DNA of 64,000 nucleotides from Palsa-506 sp963709075 (GCA_963709075.1 CAVPUY010000009.1:62001-126000), one strand, 5' to 3'. Numbered from the stretch's first letter, positions 34,136 through 43,258 are shown. Made by a program: numbers and translations. Notes: generated from the sequence alone by a model not told the origin.

Positions 34136-35194
34136 ATGCGGCTGCGGGCCTGGCTGTCGGTGCGGTTCATGCTGCTTGCCGCGGCATTGTGCCTGGCGGC
34201 GGCAGGGGCCGGGGTCATCGGCGCGGCCTGTGACCTGGTGGCTCGCGATTATCTTGGGCGGCAAACCGATGAGCAGCTCCGCGGCTACGCTGATCGCCTG
34301 GGTAGCCGTCCGTCGATGATCACGCCTTTCTCCGGGTTCGCGGCTGGCGTCGTCAGCCCTGGCGGCTCGGTTGGTGGCGTGGTCAGCATCGAGGTGCGCG
34401 GCTCCGGTGGCCAGCTGGTGATGACAGCGGGCCGGGGTACCCAGCCCGGACCTGCCATCGCCGCGGCCTGGGCGAGAAACCCGGCGCATGCGGGGCAGCT
34501 CAGCACCGTCCCGGCCGCCAACGGCGGCGGAAGCTGGCGGGTGATGGCCGTGCCGGTCAGCTACCGGGCCCGGCGGATCCCGTTCGCCTACAGCGCTGAG
34601 GATTTCGCCGTGTTCGTCACCAGCCCGGCCCGGCCGGGTGCGGCCGGCACGATCGTCATCGGGCTGGACCTGGGCAGCATCAGCCAGGTCACTGGCAAGC
34701 TCACTGTCACCTGCCTAGCGGTGAGCAGCGTCGTGATCCTGGTTATTGCCTGCCTAGGCGCCGTGGTAATCCGCGCCATCCTGCGGCCGCTGACCGAGAT
34801 GCAGGAGACGGTAACAGCGGTCGCCGCGGGCGAGCTATCACGCCGGGTACCTGAGCGTCACGCTCGCAGCGATACCGGCAGGCTCGCATCATCGCTCAAT
34901 AAGATGCTGAGCCGGATCGAGCACGCGTTCAGCACGAGTGCCGAGTCGGAGGCCGCCGCTCGCCAGGCCACCGCGCGGATGCGCAAGCTCACTGCTGACA
35001 CCGCGCTCGAGATACGCACGCCGCTCAGCGTCATCCGCGGCCTCGCACGGTACCACCGGCAGCGCGGCCAGCACGGCACCGACGAGCTTGACCGCAGGAT
35101 CAGCCGGGCGGATGAGGAGGCCGCCCGCATCGGCGTGCTGGTCGATAGGCTGCTGTCCACCGGGCACGATCAGCCGCGCTCGACGCGGCGCTGA
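34136..35194 (+). CDS. Degenerate sensor histidine kinase (no H-box His, no ATPase)
   Basis: A 352-residue membrane protein. It has TM1 (FMLLAAALCLAAAGAGVIGA), a ~150-residue extracytoplasmic sensor, TM2 (LAVSSVVILVIACLGAVVI), a HAMP domain (ILRPLTEMQETVTAVAAGEL) and a dimerisation helix. Where active kinases have ASHELRTPL the sequence is TALEIRTPL: leucine (residue 291) replaces the phospho-accepting histidine. The HATPase_c domain is absent; the protein ends ~60 residues later. The frame is intact with normal codon bias, so this may be a working pseudokinase that senses or titrates rather than phosphorylates. No response regulator is nearby. ATG 34136 is chosen because the membrane anchor begins there. 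It overlaps the DUF2784 gene end by 25 bases. Confidence 0.75.
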   Translation: MRLRAWLSVRFMLLAAALCLAAAGAGVIGAACDLVARDYLGRQTDEQLRGYADRLGSRPSMITPFSGFAAGVVSPGGSVGGVVSIEVRGSGGQLVMTAGRGTQPGPAIAAAWARNPAHAGQLSTVPAANGGGSWRVMAVPVSYRARRIPFAYSAEDFAVFVTSPARPGAAGTIVIGLDLGSISQVTGKLTVTCLAVSSVVILVIACLGAVVIRAILRPLTEMQETVTAVAAGELSRRVPERHARSDTGRLASSLNKMLSRIEHAFSTSAESEAAARQATARMRKLTADTALEIRTPLSVIRGLARYHRQRGQHGTDELDRRISRADEEAARIGVLVDRLLSTGHDQPRSTRR

Positions 35195-35628
35195 CCCGCA
35201 TCTGAGGACACGGACAAGTCAGCGGTCATCATCGCCATGGCTTTGACCTCGCCGCCCGGCAGCCGCCTGGAGGCACAGCTGCGCAGGAAACCCCAGTACC
35301 CCGTCCCCGCGACCAGCAGGACCAAGATGCCCAGCCCGACTTGCATCCCGCGGGTAAGTCCGGGCGGATAGATCACCGGCACCAGGTAGTGCGCGATGAA
35401 CCCGCCGCGGTACCCGGCCAGGCCGGCCTGGCGGCGCAGGTCATTCTCCAGCAGCGTGAGCGGGCAGCTGAAGCCTGCGAACTCGACCAATGCGCCGTAC
35501 ACGGCCGCGGGGACGTGCGCCCACATGACGCGGGGCCAGCGCCAGGCGAGAAACACGCCGCCCACAACGAAGCCGATGAACAGCAAATGGACAACAACCA
35601 CAAGGTCAGCGCCAATGCTGTACCACAT
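35170..35628 (-). CDS. DUF2784 family membrane protein
   Basis: A 152-residue protein with four hydrophobic segments: LVVVVHLLFIGFVVGGVFLA, VPAAVYGALVEFAGFSCPL, GGFIAHYLVPVIYPPG and VGLGILVLLVAGTGYWGFL. The FSCPLTLLENDLR motif and the HYL/YPPG stretch are diagnostic of DUF2784, whose function is unknown. ATG 35628 is preceded by GGAGG at a 4-base distance. It is convergent with the degenerate kinase and shares a 25-base 3' overlap with it. Residues after the last helix are poorly conserved. Confidence 0.8.
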   Translation of the reverse strand: MWYSIGADLVVVVHLLFIGFVVGGVFLAWRWPRVMWAHVPAAVYGALVEFAGFSCPLTLLENDLRRQAGLAGYRGGFIAHYLVPVIYPPGLTRGMQVGLGILVLLVAGTGYWGFLRSCASRRLPGGEVKAMAMMTADLSVSSDAGQRRVERG

Positions 35629-35768
35629 CTTGCCTCCGCCCGGGCGGCATGCCCATTCCACGATATACGCGGTGGCCATCCGGTGAGATGCCAAGAAAAC
35701 CGCACCGATCGGGCGGCAAAATGTGCGCAACGACGACAGTCCGTGACGAAGGACCCGACGCCCTGGCG

Positions 35769-36365
35769 CTAGGAGCGGTCACCGCCGTCGATCCGGCCGA
35801 AGTGCAGGAACGCCGTGAGTGCCGCGATTACCACCGCCACGCCGACGCCGAGGTAGAGCATGTCCAGCCCGCTCTTGGATTCCACCACTTCGTCCACGAA
35901 GGTGACCGCCGCCACCAGGATGATCATCGAGATCACCCTGGCCTTGAGGTCGTTGAGATCGTGCATCCTCAGCCAGCCGGGCAGCCGGACGCCTGGATCA
36001 CTGGTGCGCGTTCTGCCGATGAACAGGTCATAGAAGCCGAAGGCCGCGATCATGAGGGTCGCGCCGATCAGGAACAGGTCGGTCAGGAGGAGCAGAAAGC
36101 CCAGATTATGGCTGGTCAGCTCGGGGTCGTCGACGACATTGGCCACTGACCTGACAAACACGTCGGTCCCGTAGGCAAAGGACGCCATGGCGGAGAGCAG
36201 GAGAACGACCACCGGGACCACAACCACTACCCGGGACAGGCTCAGCCCCCGCTCGAAGTATCGTCCCAGCCGTGGCCTGGGGTTCTCAACCGAGGATGCG
36301 TCAGCCGGGTACCTCTCGGCGGTGGTCGCCTCAGCCGGGGATGGCATGCCCTTGGTGCTGCCCAT
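35769..36365 (-). CDS. UPF0114/YqhA family membrane protein
   Basis: A 198-residue protein. A ~45-residue hydrophilic N-terminus is followed by RYFERGLSLSRVVVVVPVVV (membrane-entering helix), then LGFLLLLTDLFLIGATLMIA, a loop with FYDLFIGRTR, VISMIILVAAVTFVDEVVES and a final helix. The order of charged motifs, including LNDLKARVISMIIL, matches YqhA (UPF0114), an inner-membrane family of unknown role. ATG 36365 is preferred to ATG 36404 because GGGAGG lies 8 bases upstream of it. Confidence 0.8.
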   Translation of the reverse strand: MGSTKGMPSPAEATTAERYPADASSVENPRPRLGRYFERGLSLSRVVVVVPVVVLLLSAMASFAYGTDVFVRSVANVVDDPELTSHNLGFLLLLTDLFLIGATLMIAAFGFYDLFIGRTRTSDPGVRLPGWLRMHDLNDLKARVISMIILVAAVTFVDEVVESKSGLDMLYLGVGVAVVIAALTAFLHFGRIDGGDRS

Positions 36366-36613
36366 ATGGGACGCCTCCCTTCCCTCATGCGGAGCATCAG
36401 CCATGCCTCATCGGACTCCTTCCCTCCCGCCAGGCACGCCCGGCCGCCGCACCGGGTCAGTATTCACCTGCCGCTGGGGCTTGCCCAGCGATGACAGGAC
36501 CTCCGCCATTGCGGACCGGTCCGACCAGGCCATCGACGGGGCGCCGGTAACGAACGTGGCACCGGCGGCGCCGTGGTTCGCTTCGCTGTCGTACCATGAC
36601 TGGGGAGTTCCTC

Positions 36614-37162
36614 ATGCATGTCGTTGACGTTGTCATCTTCGTCGGCTGGCTGGCCTTCTGGATCTATTGGCTCGCCGCGTCCGTCGGCGTCAAGGCCGGC
36701 CAGACCAGATGGGCCCGGTTCGCGGGCGTCCGGGTCGGTGCCATTCTGATCGTTATTCTCTTGCTGCGGGTTAAGGCGCTCAAGGAGCATGCGGTCACGA
36801 ACGACCCATGGCTGCAAGGCATCGGCCTGGCCGTCTTCCTGCTGGGGCTGGCGCTGGCTGTTTGGGCCAGGGCGTACCTCGGCCGGAACTGGGGAATGCC
36901 GATGTCTCAGAAGGTCGATCCGGAACTCGTAGTAACCGGTCCGTACAGCAGCATTCGTCACCCCATCTACTCGGGCATCATCCTTGCGATGATCGGCACG
37001 ACTATCGCCGTCAGCTTGTATTGGCTGGTAGCGGTCGTAGCGCTTGGCGCGTACTTTCTCTACAGCGCCATTGTGGAGGAGCGCATCATGGGCCGCCTCT
37101 TCCCTGACTCGTATCCGGAGTACAAGCGGTCGACCAAGATGCTGATCCCGGTCATCTTCTGA
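36614..37162 (+). CDS. Isoprenylcysteine carboxyl methyltransferase-like membrane enzyme
   Basis: A 182-residue protein with four to five membrane helices. The C-terminal half carries the ICMT/PEMT signature: VVTGPYSSIRHPIYSGIIL (the RHPxY SAM-binding motif), a hydrophobic pair, and VEERIMGRLFPDSYPEYKRS with the conserved EE and YxxY-type residues. Bacterial members methylate lipids or small hydrophobic substrates. ATG 36614 is preferred over ATG 36596 since GGGGAG lies 6 bases upstream. It is followed by the glycosyltransferase-like gene on the same strand after ~120 bases. Confidence 0.8.
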   Translation: MHVVDVVIFVGWLAFWIYWLAASVGVKAGQTRWARFAGVRVGAILIVILLLRVKALKEHAVTNDPWLQGIGLAVFLLGLALAVWARAYLGRNWGMPMSQKVDPELVVTGPYSSIRHPIYSGIILAMIGTTIAVSLYWLVAVVALGAYFLYSAIVEERIMGRLFPDSYPEYKRSTKMLIPVIF

Positions 37163-37284
37163 GCTTCCGCGGCTCCACCCGGAATGGCCGGCGCTGGTCC
37201 CTGTGCCTGCCGCTTTGCTTGGCTCGTCACGCCAGCGGGTGGGTACCGGGGACCTGGCAACCGGGGCCCTGGCATCCTCGGGCT

Positions 37285-38580
37285 ATGGACAAGGCGTTGG
37301 TGCCCGTGCGCGACCTCACGGACCCTGATCAGAACCGGGCAGTGCTCGACGCGGCTTCGGCCCTGGCCGAGGGCCGCGTGGCCGCTGGGCGCGTCGCGGA
37401 CAGCCACGGTCCGGCGGTGGCGGCTGAAGCGGTTGCCGCGGCTCGCTCGCGGCGGCGGCTGGGTGAGCTCATCGGGCCGATCCACCTGACCGTGGTATGG
37501 GCCATGTACGGCGAGACCGGCCGCATGGTCCCCCGAGCAGCGCACCCGCACGGGGAGGACTTCGTACGGACCAAGGTCCGCCAGCTCGATTGGCTGACCG
37601 GCGGCCTGCCCGGCGTCACGTGGAGCATCATCGCCTGCGATGACGGATGCCCGGACCGGCCCTCGAGTGCCGACCTCATGACGGACATCGCGGCCGCCGA
37701 GGGCTACCCGGGGAAAGGTCACCGCAGTGTCGCGGTGCTCAGGCTGGCTGAGGTGATCGGGGGTCACATCCCGGTCAGCCCCGCGTTCGACCGGCTGGTC
37801 TCGACCGAGCAGTCCCGCAAGGGCGGATCGATACTGGCCGGGCTGGCCGCCGCGGTCAGGACCGGCCCGGCGCGGGCGAACGGCGCCTGCCGGCATCTAG
37901 CCTGCTACACCGACGCGGATCTGTCCGCGAACCTGGCCCAGCTGGGCTCGCTGGCAGCGCCGGTGGTGGCCGGCGACCAGGTGGCCGGCGCGCTCGGCCA
38001 GCGTTACGGGATCGACGGGGCGGTGCTGGTCCGGGCCGACGGGCCGGTCACCGAGCCGCACAGCACCGGTGACAAGCCGGACAAGATCATCGTCTTGTTC
38101 CGCCATTACGTACGGGCCCTGCTCATCCCGTCCCTGGCCCAGGTGCTCGACACCCAGGCCGGCTTCAAGGCCTTCGACGCCGCCGCGCTCGGCCCGGTCA
38201 TCCGGCAGATGACGTCCTTCACCGAGACCTTCGACGTCGAGTTGCTCATCCATCTCGCCCAGCGCTACGGACCACAGGCCCTGGCCGTCGAGCCGATCGT
38301 GTTCACCGAGGACTTTGCCGCGTCAAACTTCCCCTCCGTCGATCCCGGGCCGCGTCACCTGACGATGGTTCACCAGGTCGTGGAGCTCTACGACCGGCTC
38401 GTCGCACCGATCGCCCCTGTCACCGGCGAGGCGGCCGACCTGCTCACCCTGATCAGGACGCTCGACATCGACGGTTATGTGACCTTGATCGAGCACCTTC
38501 GCGCCGAGGACAGGAACGACCCGACGCTGTTCGACCGGCGATGGCCGGTGCAGCACCTTCGCGACATCCTTGGCCGCTGA
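37285..38580 (+). CDS. GT-A fold glycosyltransferase-like protein
   Basis: A 431-residue cytoplasmic protein with nucleotide-sugar transferase features: HLTVVWAMYGETGRMVPRA (first beta strand and loop), VTWSIIACDDGCPDRPS, an acidic CYTDADLSANLAQLGSLAAP (DxD-type metal-binding motif), and TQAGFKAFDAAAL, which recalls the TQxGFK loop of dolichol-phosphate-sugar synthases. The C-terminal ~120 residues are unassigned. No membrane anchor is present. Donor and acceptor are unknown. ATG 37285 is assumed; the ribosome-binding site is poor and upstream in-frame starts exist. It converges on the lipoprotein gene with 36 bases between. Confidence 0.65.
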   Translation: MDKALVPVRDLTDPDQNRAVLDAASALAEGRVAAGRVADSHGPAVAAEAVAAARSRRRLGELIGPIHLTVVWAMYGETGRMVPRAAHPHGEDFVRTKVRQLDWLTGGLPGVTWSIIACDDGCPDRPSSADLMTDIAAAEGYPGKGHRSVAVLRLAEVIGGHIPVSPAFDRLVSTEQSRKGGSILAGLAAAVRTGPARANGACRHLACYTDADLSANLAQLGSLAAPVVAGDQVAGALGQRYGIDGAVLVRADGPVTEPHSTGDKPDKIIVLFRHYVRALLIPSLAQVLDTQAGFKAFDAAALGPVIRQMTSFTETFDVELLIHLAQRYGPQALAVEPIVFTEDFAASNFPSVDPGPRHLTMVHQVVELYDRLVAPIAPVTGEAADLLTLIRTLDIDGYVTLIEHLRAEDRNDPTLFDRRWPVQHLRDILGR

Positions 38581-38616
38581 CACCCCGCCGTGCGCCCGCA
38601 ACGCACGCACTCGCTG

Positions 38617-39648
38617 TCAGGAGTGACTGGGCGAGGGCCTGGCCGTGCGGCCGTGCCCGCCATGGTGGCCGGGCCGGGGCGGTCCGGGCAGGTTGGGTGT
38701 GGCCGATGCGGTCCGGAGCAGGGCGGGAAGCGCCTTGAGCGCGTGGGCGAACGCGGCCTTGTACTCCCGGACCCCGGCGTTCAGCGCCTGCTGGTTGGCG
38801 CTGACGAACTGCTGCTCGTAGTTTGCCTGGACGGCGAAGTAGATCCCGGCCAGGTCGCTGCTCAGCGTGCAGTCCGCGTCGGCCACGGCCATCGCGATCT
38901 GCGTCTTGTTCTGCGCGGCGGTCGGCGCGCCGGGCGGGCCGCTGGGGTTCTGCCCCGGGCCCGGCCCTTGCCCGATGCTGTTGAGCGCCTGCGACCAGAA
39001 CGCTTCCGCATCGGGGGAGCTGAACCCGTTCCTGGCCATGCAGGCCGACCAGTTCCTGTCCGCCTTCTTGAACTCGCCGTCCTGGACCACGTCGGTGCTG
39101 ATGTAGTTGTTCAGCGTCTCGATGATGGACATGGAGTGAGCGAACTGGGCGTTGTTGAAATTCTCCAGGATGTTGAAGCACTTGCCCGCGGCCGCTTGCG
39201 CCCCGGTGGGCAGGCTGCCGAACGGCCCGCCTACCGGGATGCCGCCTCCCGGGCCGGCGCTTCCGGCCAGGAATCCGTCCTGAGCCGCCAGTGCGGTCCC
39301 CACGTAGCCCCACGGCCCGAACGCCTGCGGGAAGCCCAGGCCGCGGTTAGTGCGGGCCGGGTACGCCGCGTCGGCGGCGTACTGCCCATAGCCTGCGTCG
39401 TTCATGCACGCGGCGTGCAGGGCGTCATAGGTGTCACCGGGTGCCAGCCCGTCGTTGTCGGCGGCGCCCAGGGCGGCGTAGGGCGTGAAAACCTCTGACG
39501 ACATGGCCGCCGCGACGGAAGCCGGGGCGGGCGGCCTGCCGACCGCGGGCGTCGTCACGGTCGCGGCGGGTCCATTGGGCGGACCGGCCGTGCAGGCGGC
39601 GAGGACCGCGCAGCAGATCAGCAGACCCCAGCCGGTGCGGATGCGCAT
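38617..39648 (-). CDS. Secreted lipoprotein of ABC export operon
   Basis: A 343-residue lipoprotein. The N-terminus is MRIRTGWGLLICCAVLAACT with lipobox LAAC. The mature part includes DTYDALHAACMNDAGYGQYA, KCFNILENFNNAQFAHSMSI, NWSACMARNGFSSPDAEAFW and VADADCTLSSDLAGIYFAVQ. The evenly spaced cysteines and the CMxxxG/ACMxxNG style are seen in unassigned actinobacterial lipoproteins encoded beside MacB-like transporters. The C-terminus is Gly/Pro/His-rich. It is the last gene of the adaptor-ATPase-permease-lipoprotein operon, 64 bases after the permease. ATG 39648 follows AAAGGAAAG. Confidence 0.8.
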   Translation of the reverse strand: MRIRTGWGLLICCAVLAACTAGPPNGPAATVTTPAVGRPPAPASVAAAMSSEVFTPYAALGAADNDGLAPGDTYDALHAACMNDAGYGQYAADAAYPARTNRGLGFPQAFGPWGYVGTALAAQDGFLAGSAGPGGGIPVGGPFGSLPTGAQAAAGKCFNILENFNNAQFAHSMSIIETLNNYISTDVVQDGEFKKADRNWSACMARNGFSSPDAEAFWSQALNSIGQGPGPGQNPSGPPGAPTAAQNKTQIAMAVADADCTLSSDLAGIYFAVQANYEQQFVSANQQALNAGVREYKAAFAHALKALPALLRTASATPNLPGPPRPGHHGGHGRTARPSPSHS

Positions 39649-39667
39649 CGTCTTTCCTTTCCAGCCG

Positions 39668-39710
39668 TGCCGTGGCCGATCCTGGTGCCGTGGCCGATCC
39701 GGGTGCCGTG
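39668..39710 (-). repeat. 18-bp tandem repeat between permease and lipoprotein genes
   Basis: TGCCGTGGCCGATCC(T/G)GG occurs at 39668-39685 and 39686-39703, followed by a partial third copy to 39710. It fills most of the 64-base gap between the permease stop and the lipoprotein start. Confidence 0.8.
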
Positions 39711-39712
39711 GT

Positions 39713-40993
39713 TCACACGTGCCGCAGGGCCGCCAGCGGGCTCGTCCGTGCCGCACGCAGCGCCGGATACGCGCCCGCGAGCAGGCCGACGACGGTGCCG
39801 ATGAGCGGGGCGGGCAGCGTGTAGACCGGGTTCAGCACGGCGGTCCAGTTCTTGGCGGCAGCGAAGATCACCACGATCCCGACGCCGATGCAGGTGCCGA
39901 TCAGCCCGCCGAACGTGCCAAGCGCCATTGATTCCGCCAGGAACTGCGCGGCGATGTGCCGGGGCCGGGCACCGACGGCGCGGCGCACGCCGATTTCCCC
40001 GGTACGCTCAAGCACGGCGACCAGCGTCGTGTTCGCTATCCCCACCGCCCCGATAAGCAGGCTGATCAGCGCGAGGATCAGGAACAGGCCGGCCAGGTCG
40101 CCGTTCACCTCGCTCTGCAGGTTCTGCGGGTTGGGCGGCGACGTCACGACCAGCCGGTGCGGGTCGGCCGGCAGTTCGGCGGCCGCGATCTGGCGTGACA
40201 CCGCCTGCGCGGCGCCGGTCCTGGTGGCGATGACCATCTGGGCCTCTTCTTCGGTGCCGATGCCCGGCTGCGGGTTGCCGTAGTCGTCCAGGGCGGTGTG
40301 CTCCGGGATCAGCATCGCGCTCCCGCCGCTGACCACGCGCTGCGCGGAGCTGTAGACGCCGACGACGGTGTAGGCGATCCCGTTGACGAATACGGCCGGG
40401 TGGCTGGCCAGGCGAGCAGGAGCGATGCCGAGGGCGGAGGCTGTCGAGGTGTCGATCATCGCCACGTGCTGCGCGGTGTCGTTCTCATACGTGCTCAGTG
40501 GCGAGCCAGCGACCATCGCCGGAACCATTGCCCGCACCGCACCGGGCGAGGCGGCCAGCAGGTTGACCGTCTGGGAGGCCGTGCCGGACAGCGCGAGCGA
40601 GGCACTGAAGTCCGTCCCTTCCGGGAGCGCGACCGGCCACCAGACACCCGCGGCGGCCACCCCGTTGATGCGGTCCGCGATCGTGTCCGCGTCGGCAGGG
40701 AAACCGATCGCAGGATTGGTGCCTGGCGCCGCGACATCGTTGGCGGGGCCGTTGTCCTCCACCGTGACCGTGGTGTCTTCAAGGACGGTGAACTGATGCG
40801 AGATCTGGCCAGCTCCCGTCGCGGTGAGGCCGAGCACGGCGACGAACGCGCCCACGCCGAGGACGGTGCCGAGCATGGTCAGCCCGGCCCGGCCCGGCCG
40901 CTGCACGATTCCCGCGATCGCCTCGGCGGCCGTGTCCCTGACGGTTAGCTGGGGCGAGGGCAGGCCAGCACCTGGCCTACCCATGGCCAGCAC
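39713..40993 (-). CDS. MacB/FtsX-type ABC transporter permease
   Basis: A 426-residue permease with the FtsX/MacB layout: one N-terminal helix (LTMLGTVLGVGAFVAVLGLT), a large periplasmic domain of ~220 residues, and three C-terminal helices (LILALISLLIGAVGIANTTL, GTFGGLIGTCIGVGIVVIF, GTVVGLLAGAYPALRAAR). ERTGEIGVRRAVGARPRHI is the cytoplasmic coupling segment. Together with the adjacent ATPase and HlyD-like adaptor it would form a mechanotransmitting exporter. Start is GTG 40993 or ATG 40984; both sit in a duplicated 22-base unit right after the ATPase stop. Confidence 0.85.
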   Translation of the reverse strand: MLAMGRPGAGLPSPQLTVRDTAAEAIAGIVQRPGRAGLTMLGTVLGVGAFVAVLGLTATGAGQISHQFTVLEDTTVTVEDNGPANDVAAPGTNPAIGFPADADTIADRINGVAAAGVWWPVALPEGTDFSASLALSGTASQTVNLLAASPGAVRAMVPAMVAGSPLSTYENDTAQHVAMIDTSTASALGIAPARLASHPAVFVNGIAYTVVGVYSSAQRVVSGGSAMLIPEHTALDDYGNPQPGIGTEEEAQMVIATRTGAAQAVSRQIAAAELPADPHRLVVTSPPNPQNLQSEVNGDLAGLFLILALISLLIGAVGIANTTLVAVLERTGEIGVRRAVGARPRHIAAQFLAESMALGTFGGLIGTCIGVGIVVIFAAAKNWTAVLNPVYTLPAPLIGTVVGLLAGAYPALRAARTSPLAALRHV

Positions 40994-41006
40994 CCGGCCT
41001 ACCCAT
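40963..41006 (-). repeat. 22-bp duplication at the ATPase/permease junction
   Basis: GGCCAGCACC(T/C)GGCCTACCCAT occurs twice in tandem (40963-40984, 40985-41006). It spans the ATPase stop codon (40999-41001) and the permease start, and each copy carries an ATGGGTAGG on the minus strand. The duplication apparently added a second potential start. Confidence 0.85.
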
Positions 41007-41691
41007 GGCCGGCCCCGATCTGCTCGGACAGGATCCCGTCGCTGATCGTCACAGTCCGGCCCGCGTGGGCCGCCACTGCCGCATCATGCGTGATGACCAC
41101 GATCGTCAGGCCGCCGGAGTTGAGCTGGTCGAGCAGTTCCATGAGCGCGGCGGCGTTCCGCGAGTCCAGATTTCCCGTCGGCTCGTCGCACAGCAGCAGG
41201 CTCGGCCGGTTGACCAGCGCACGCGCGATAGCGACCCGCTGACACTCCCCGCCGGACAGCGTGGTCGGGAGCGCGTCGAGCCGGTGCTCCAGCCCGACCG
41301 CGCCGATCGCGTCGACCGCCGCCTGGAGCCGGCTGTCTCGTGGCGTGTGGTTGTACAGCTCGGCGAGCAGCACGTTCTCCAGCACCGTCCGGTAGGCCAG
41401 CAGGTGGAAGGCCTGGAAGACGAACCCGATCCGCCTGCCGCGCAGCGCCGACCGGTCCCGGTCGCGCAACGCGGAAGTGTCAAGTCCGTCCAGCAGGTAG
41501 CTGCCGGCGGTGGGAGAGTCGAGCAGCCCGAGCAGGTGCAGCAGCGTGGATTTGCCTGAGCCGGACGGCCCTGTCACCGCGACGTAATCGTCCGCCTCGA
41601 TCACCAGGTCTGCCGGGCGCAGCGCATAGACCGGCGACGGCCCGGGGTAGGTCCGGGCGAGTCCGCGTAGTTCGATCACGGGCGCGGTCAT
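40999..41691 (-). CDS. MacB/LolD-type ABC transporter ATPase
   Basis: A 230-residue ATPase with Walker A VTGPSGSGKSTLLHLLG, Q-loop GFVFQAFHLL, signature LSGGECQRVAIARAL, Walker B LLLCDEPTGNLDS and switch VVITHDAAVA. EPTGNLDS and the overall size mark the LolD/MacB subgroup, which drives FtsX-like permeases. Its ATG shares one base with the stop of the adaptor gene (TGATG at 41689-41693), so the two are coupled. The protein ends at a TAG inside the 22-base duplication. Confidence 0.9.
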   Translation of the reverse strand: MTAPVIELRGLARTYPGPSPVYALRPADLVIEADDYVAVTGPSGSGKSTLLHLLGLLDSPTAGSYLLDGLDTSALRDRDRSALRGRRIGFVFQAFHLLAYRTVLENVLLAELYNHTPRDSRLQAAVDAIGAVGLEHRLDALPTTLSGGECQRVAIARALVNRPSLLLCDEPTGNLDSRNAAALMELLDQLNSGGLTIVVITHDAAVAAHAGRTVTISDGILSEQIGAGHG

Positions 41692-43110
41692 CAGCCGCTC
41701 ACCACCACGCTGTCGCCGGCCGCAAGCTTGCCCGCCTTCACCGGGGTCACCTGGACATAGCCGTTCTCGGAGATGCCCGGCGTGACCGGGACCTCGGTCT
41801 GCTTGCCGTGCGCGCCGGCCACCGTGACGTAGCTGGTGCCGGACGCGGTCGTGACGATCGCGGCGACCGGAACTGTGAGCACCGGCCCCTCGGTCCGCCC
41901 GGTTTCGACGGTGACCAGGACGTTCTCGTTGTCCAGCGCCGCAGGCAGCGGTCTGGACGGGTGCACGGTCAGCGGGATGAACGGCGTCGCGCCCGAATCC
42001 GCGGCGTTGCCGGAACCACCAGAACTGGCTGAGCCGGCCGTCCCGGCGGACCCGGAGCCGGCCGACCCGGTGCCGGCCGACCCGGTGCCGGCCGACCCTG
42101 AGCTGGCGACCCGGTCCGGCGGCTCCCGCTGAGCCCACCGAACCCGAGCCGCCCCCGACGTTCACGATCGCTCCTATCGGCACTACCGTCGTCGGCGTCC
42201 CCACGCCGGCAACGGTGCCGGCGGCATGGATGCCGGTCACCTCATCGAAGATCTTCGCTCTCAGGCCAGGCTTGACCTGCGCGGCGTAAGCAGGCGGCAG
42301 TTCGCCGGTCAGCGCCAGCGACCCGCGCGCCGCGAGCTCAAGGAAGGGCTGGCCGGGCTGCTGGCCCTTGGCGCCGTTCACCGCGACCACCTTCGCGGGC
42401 AGCGACGGCAGGAAGATCACGTCCGCCATCGGCACGCCGCCCGTTACCGGCGGGGCGTAGCCGAGGTGCTCGTAATACAGGGCCGCCGCATCCTCGGTCG
42501 CCGCGCCGAAGAACCCGGGCGTGTCGCCGCCGGAGTAGTACCCGAGCGAGCCAAGGGCCTTCTGCAGTTCCGCCACGTCGGGCCCGCTCTCACCAGGCGT
42601 TATGTCCCGCCATGCGGGTACGAGGCCGGCGAGTGCGAACAGCGGCTGGCCGTCTATCTCAGCAAGCTCCTCGCCGCTGGAGATCGTCTTGCCGGCCGCC
42701 ACGTCCAGCCTCGATATGTACACCGTCCCCGACGAGCCGCCGCCGGCGGCCGGACCACCGGCCGCGGATCCGGTTCCTTGCGCGGCCGCATCCGCCTCCG
42801 GGGCGGACGGGTACACGTCGTATTGCGTCGCCGGGTACACGACGCCGCGCATCTCGACCGACGAGGTGAGGATCTGGGAGACGACCTTCGCCGTGGTCAC
42901 CGTCGGTGACGGCGCTGCCGTATCCGCTGCAATCTGCTGCGGCGACTTCACGAACGAGGAGCCGATCAGCCCGCCGATCGCCAGCAGGGCCGCCGCGCCG
43001 CCCACCCCGAACAGGACGCGGCGGCGCCGGGCGATCCGCGATCCGCGTACCGCCTGCCGGCCGCCGTCGCCGGGACTGCTCTGCGTTGCCGGCGAGCCAA
43101 GCTGTGTCAC
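41691..43110 (-). CDS. HlyD/RND-type adaptor protein with peptidoglycan-binding-like domain, frameshifted
   Basis: The N-terminal part (from GTG 43110) has a membrane anchor (RVLFGVGGAAALLAIGGLIG), then a first strand VVSQILTSSVEMRGVVYPA, a Gly/Ala/Ser linker, and DVAAGKTISSGEELAEIDGQ, a lipoyl-type half motif. A PG_binding_1-like domain (ESGPDVAELQKALGSLGYYS) and a barrel region follow. Frame is lost within a 15-base repeat tract near 42105-42120. The C-terminal part (ENVLVTVETGRTEGPVLTVP to KAGKLAAGDSVVVSG) is in another frame and ends TGA at 41691-41693. The two halves complete each other, so a one-base error or slippage in the repeat is the likely cause. The adaptor would link the ATPase/permease to the cell wall. 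Confidence 0.75.
42054..42098 (-). repeat. 15-bp tandem repeats in adaptor gene
   Basis: Three units of GG(T/A)GCCGGCCGACCC (42054-42068, 42069-42083, 42084-42098). In the frame that leads to the C-terminal half they encode the pentapeptide repeat GSAGT on the minus strand. The frameshift of the adaptor gene lies at the edge of this tract. Confidence 0.8.
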
Positions 43111-43258
43111 GCCGCCCTCCTATGCTCCGGGTACCACCAGGATCCGGCAGCAACTGGAAGACGCCTAAGGCCTGGCATGAGTCACACCTTCTCGCGGGGG
43201 CATTTGGGCTGTGCTTGATTTATGTGTGAGTTTGATGGCAAACCCCAGCGCCGGCGGC

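Noticed and set aside
40999..43110. One 703-residue open frame joining the adaptor N-terminus to the ATPase
   Set aside because: It arises because the shifted adaptor frame happens to match the ATPase frame; the middle part is arginine-rich nonsense, while the true adaptor C-terminus and a TGATG junction lie in another frame.
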